A stretch of DNA of 64,000 nucleotides, from the NCBI GenBank assembly GCA_016191555.1, contig JACPVX010000041.1, positions 248,001-312,000 of the forward strand. Direction: 5' to 3'. Of the stretch, positions 62,193 to 64,000 are shown in pieces (within the stretch, counting starts at the first letter, position 1; each line of letters starts with the position of its first letter). The position numbers and the translations under genes are program-made. This DNA is from Bacteroidota bacterium. Its GTDB lineage: Bacteria; Bacteroidota; Bacteroidia; Cytophagales; Cyclobacteriaceae. The notes under the pieces are model-generated. The model did not search any database. It was not told the origin of the DNA and saw only the letters and a list, made by a program, of their open reading frames with translations.

Positions 62193-64000
62193 ATTCTGCT
62201 GTTCAACCACCTCGATTGGCGTTGAAATTTTTAAAACTTATTTGCCCCGAACATCTGTTTGAAGAAATCGAAGGCGATTTGGTTCAAAAATTCAATCGGG
62301 ATGTAAAAACAATTGGAGAGAAGCGAGCGAAGTGGAGATTGCTTTGGAATGTGATTCGATTTTTTAGGCCGGGGATTTTGTTGAGGAATAAGTTGACGAT
62401 GAACGTAACCCAATCCAATATGCTAGTGGCAAATTTTCATTTTACATGGCGACACCTTCGCAAGCAGAAGTTGACAACTGCGATTCATGTAATCGGGCTT
62501 ACACTTGGCATTAGTGTTTGCATGCTCATCGCATTGTTTATTGATCAACAAAATAGTTTCGATGGGTATCACAAGAATGCTTCACGAATTTTTCGCGTGA
62601 ATTCGATTTTCACTGAAGGCGGGATAAACATGAATTTGTACGCCACGCCTTTACCGCTTTCTCAAGCTATTCACGAAAGCATAACCGGAGTAGAGCATAC
62701 TTCATCTGTCCGTACGCTCTTTAATACAGTTGTGGAAACTGCCCCGGGCAAGCTCTTCCAAGAAGATCGTATTTTACTGACAGATCAGGAGTACTTGGAT
62801 ATTTTTAATATAGCCATCATTGCTGGTGATGCGCGAAAATCACTCTCCTTTCCTCACCAAGCGATTTTATCTAAGTCAATAGCTCGAAAGTATTTTGGAG
62901 ATGATAATCCGATCGGCAAAACAATAAAGCTGCAATCGAAATTTGAATTTACGGTTGCCGCCATCATGCAAGACGCTCCGTCCAATACCAGTTTGCCTGC
63001 TTCTATAATTTTACCATATACCCAAGGGTCAGAGCTTACAGAACATGGAGATACTTGGTACTTTGGTGGCTTCTCGTGGGTTAAGTTGCAAGCGTCCACT
63101 TATCTGTTGCTTCCGTCAGGCGGTGACTATGAAAAAGTGAAATCACAACTTATGCAATTGGCCAACCAGAAAATCAATGCCAATCCCACCTTAAATGAAA
63201 AGATCCATGCCGCCTTCGAATTACAATCATTGCGTGACATTCATTTTGACACAGATGGATTTGGTGGTGGCCCGTGGGTAAGTGCGATGAATAAATCGTG
63301 GCTTTGGTTTTTTACCGGTATTGGTTTACTGGTTTTGGTTCTAGCCTGTGTTAACTTTTTGAACATATCAACGGCAAAGGCAGCAACCCGTGCAAAAGAA
63401 GTAGGCATTCGTAAATCAATTGGCGCGCAACGAAAACAGTTGATCGCACAATTCTTATGCGAAGCTTTCGTGCTCGTTTCTATCGCTTCACTATTATCGA
63501 TCGTAATTGTATCTGTTTCAATAAACTTCTTCGGTGATCTTTTTGGGCCGGGAGTGACCATTGAAACGATTTTATCGCTTCATTCGGGATTGTGGTTGCT
63601 TGCGTCAATTGTAGGCATTGTTCTCCTCGCAGGTTTCTATCCTGCACTTGCTATCTCACGGTTCAACCTAGTCTCAACTTTAAAATCAAGCTTTGCCATT
63701 TCAAGCACTCGCGGTAATGCATTGTTTCGAAAAAGTCTGGTAGCCGTTCAGTTTATTATATCTGGTGTATTGATTGTTTCAGTTCTCACTATCTCTGAGC
63801 AAGTAAGGTATATGCACAATAAACCACTTGGGTTAGAAAAAGATAACATTCTTTCATTGGAAGTACCCGAAATAAAACAGGGCCCAGCGCTTGCCCAAGA
63901 ATTACTTCGGATAACAGGGATCAAGGAGGTTTCCTTGTCGAGGTCGGCACCCATTAGTCTTGACCACTGGTGGAACAGCATAAGCCAGACCGCATCTTCC
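62189..64000 (+). CDS. FtsX/MacB-type ABC permease with N-terminal prefix domain (3' end outside window)
   Basis: The frame starts at the ATG overlapping the PadR stop and is open to the last base (604 codons present). Residues 1-70 (AVQPPRLALKFLKLICPEHLFEEIEGDLVQKFNRDV) are the small prefix domain that occurs on Cytophagales permeases beside PadR genes. A membrane helix (TTAIHVIGLTLGISVCMLIALFI) is followed by a large MacB periplasmic core and an FtsX block with LNISTAKAATRAKEVGIRKSIGAQRKQLIAQFLCEAF. The second half of the protein is cut off. Probably exports lipids, peptides or xenobiotics with an unlinked ATPase. Confidence 0.93.
   Translation, partial: MNSAVQPPRLALKFLKLICPEHLFEEIEGDLVQKFNRDVKTIGEKRAKWRLLWNVIRFFRPGILLRNKLTMNVTQSNMLVANFHFTWRHLRKQKLTTAIHVIGLTLGISVCMLIALFIDQQNSFDGYHKNASRIFRVNSIFTEGGINMNLYATPLPLSQAIHESITGVEHTSSVRTLFNTVVETAPGKLFQEDRILLTDQEYLDIFNIAIIAGDARKSLSFPHQAILSKSIARKYFGDDNPIGKTIKLQSKFEFTVAAIMQDAPSNTSLPASIILPYTQGSELTEHGDTWYFGGFSWVKLQASTYLLLPSGGDYEKVKSQLMQLANQKINANPTLNEKIHAAFELQSLRDIHFDTDGFGGGPWVSAMNKSWLWFFTGIGLLVLVLACVNFLNISTAKAATRAKEVGIRKSIGAQRKQLIAQFLCEAFVLVSIASLLSIVIVSVSINFFGDLFGPGVTIETILSLHSGLWLLASIVGIVLLAGFYPALAISRFNLVSTLKSSFAISSTRGNALFRKSLVAVQFIISGVLIVSVLTISEQVRYMHNKPLGLEKDNILSLEVPEIKQGPALAQELLRITGIKEVSLSRSAPISLDHWWNSISQTASS

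Noticed and set aside
1..64000. tRNA, rRNA, prophage, insertion sequence or integrase genes
   Set aside because: None was recognised on reading both strands; no terminal inverted repeats flanking a transposase-like frame were seen.

Overview
The window is chromosomal DNA of a free-living member of the Bacteroidota, most likely the Cytophagales lineage. The signs are a secreted protein ending in a type IX secretion (T9SS) sorting domain, several promoters with the Bacteroidota -7 motif TAnnTTTG, Bacteroidota families such as DUF4286, LytS/LytTR pairs with a periplasmic propeller sensor, and a PadR regulator overlapping an FtsX/MacB-type permease. No tRNA, rRNA, prophage, insertion sequence or CRISPR array was seen. 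The first and last genes are cut by the window edges, and no gap exceeds 300 bases.

Layout. 1-3.8 kb: the end of an AraC-type regulator, an 18-bp direct repeat with a 21-bp period, then a T9SS-exported modular surface protein and a small lipoprotein. 3.8-6.6 kb: lnt, a 3-hydroxyacyl-CoA dehydrogenase-like gene and ridA. 6.6-10.9 kb: a GC-rich structured intergenic element, then a tight run of gltX, a small basic protein, an AIM24-like protein, a saccharopine/alanine dehydrogenase-like enzyme and DUF4286. 11-13 kb: a lone RhuM-family gene facing an acyl-CoA dehydrogenase. 13.2-17.7 kb: a propeller-amidohydrolase and a periplasmic solute-binding protein. 17.7-21.7 kb: an ECF sigma factor with a membrane partner, a small membrane protein and an FtsX-type permease. 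21.7-27.9 kb: a 2051-residue alpha-2-macroglobulin with a thioester motif. 28-31.2 kb: a pseudouridine synthase with a long disordered repeat tail, scpB, and a DksA-like protein with a histone H1-like tail. 31.3-36 kb: a lamin-tail surface protein, asd, lemA-like and DUF2059 genes. 36.2-40.8 kb: the rimP-nusA-infB translation/transcription operon with a promoter and a leader hairpin. 40.8-44.9 kb: an M28 peptidase, an SDR enzyme and a two-gene osmoprotectant ABC importer. 44.9-48.3 kb: a UBP zinc finger, a REC/glutaredoxin-like/thioredoxin-reductase-like fusion and a cNMP-domain histidine kinase. 48.3-52.2 kb: a TetR gene with a palindromic operator, an alpha/beta hydrolase, a lipoprotein, a membrane protein and a second ECF sigma factor. 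52.3-56.7 kb: uvrA and small genes. 56.7-61.7 kb: a LytS-type sensor and LytTR regulator, and a cadherin-like lipoprotein. 61.9-64 kb: PadR plus the start of its permease.

Most of the window is housekeeping or envelope biology. The most unusual unit is the three-gene operon at 44870-48223. It joins a histidine kinase with a cyclic-nucleotide-type sensor domain to a response regulator whose output is a flavoprotein. That flavoprotein has lost the cysteines of both its glutaredoxin-like and thioredoxin-reductase-like parts, and a zinc-finger protein of the ubiquitin-binding type follows. Other points worth checking are the AraC-style direct repeat next to the T9SS protein, the leader hairpin before rimP, a perfect Shine-Dalgarno sequence before the alpha-2-macroglobulin gene, and two candidate dispersed intergenic repeat elements.
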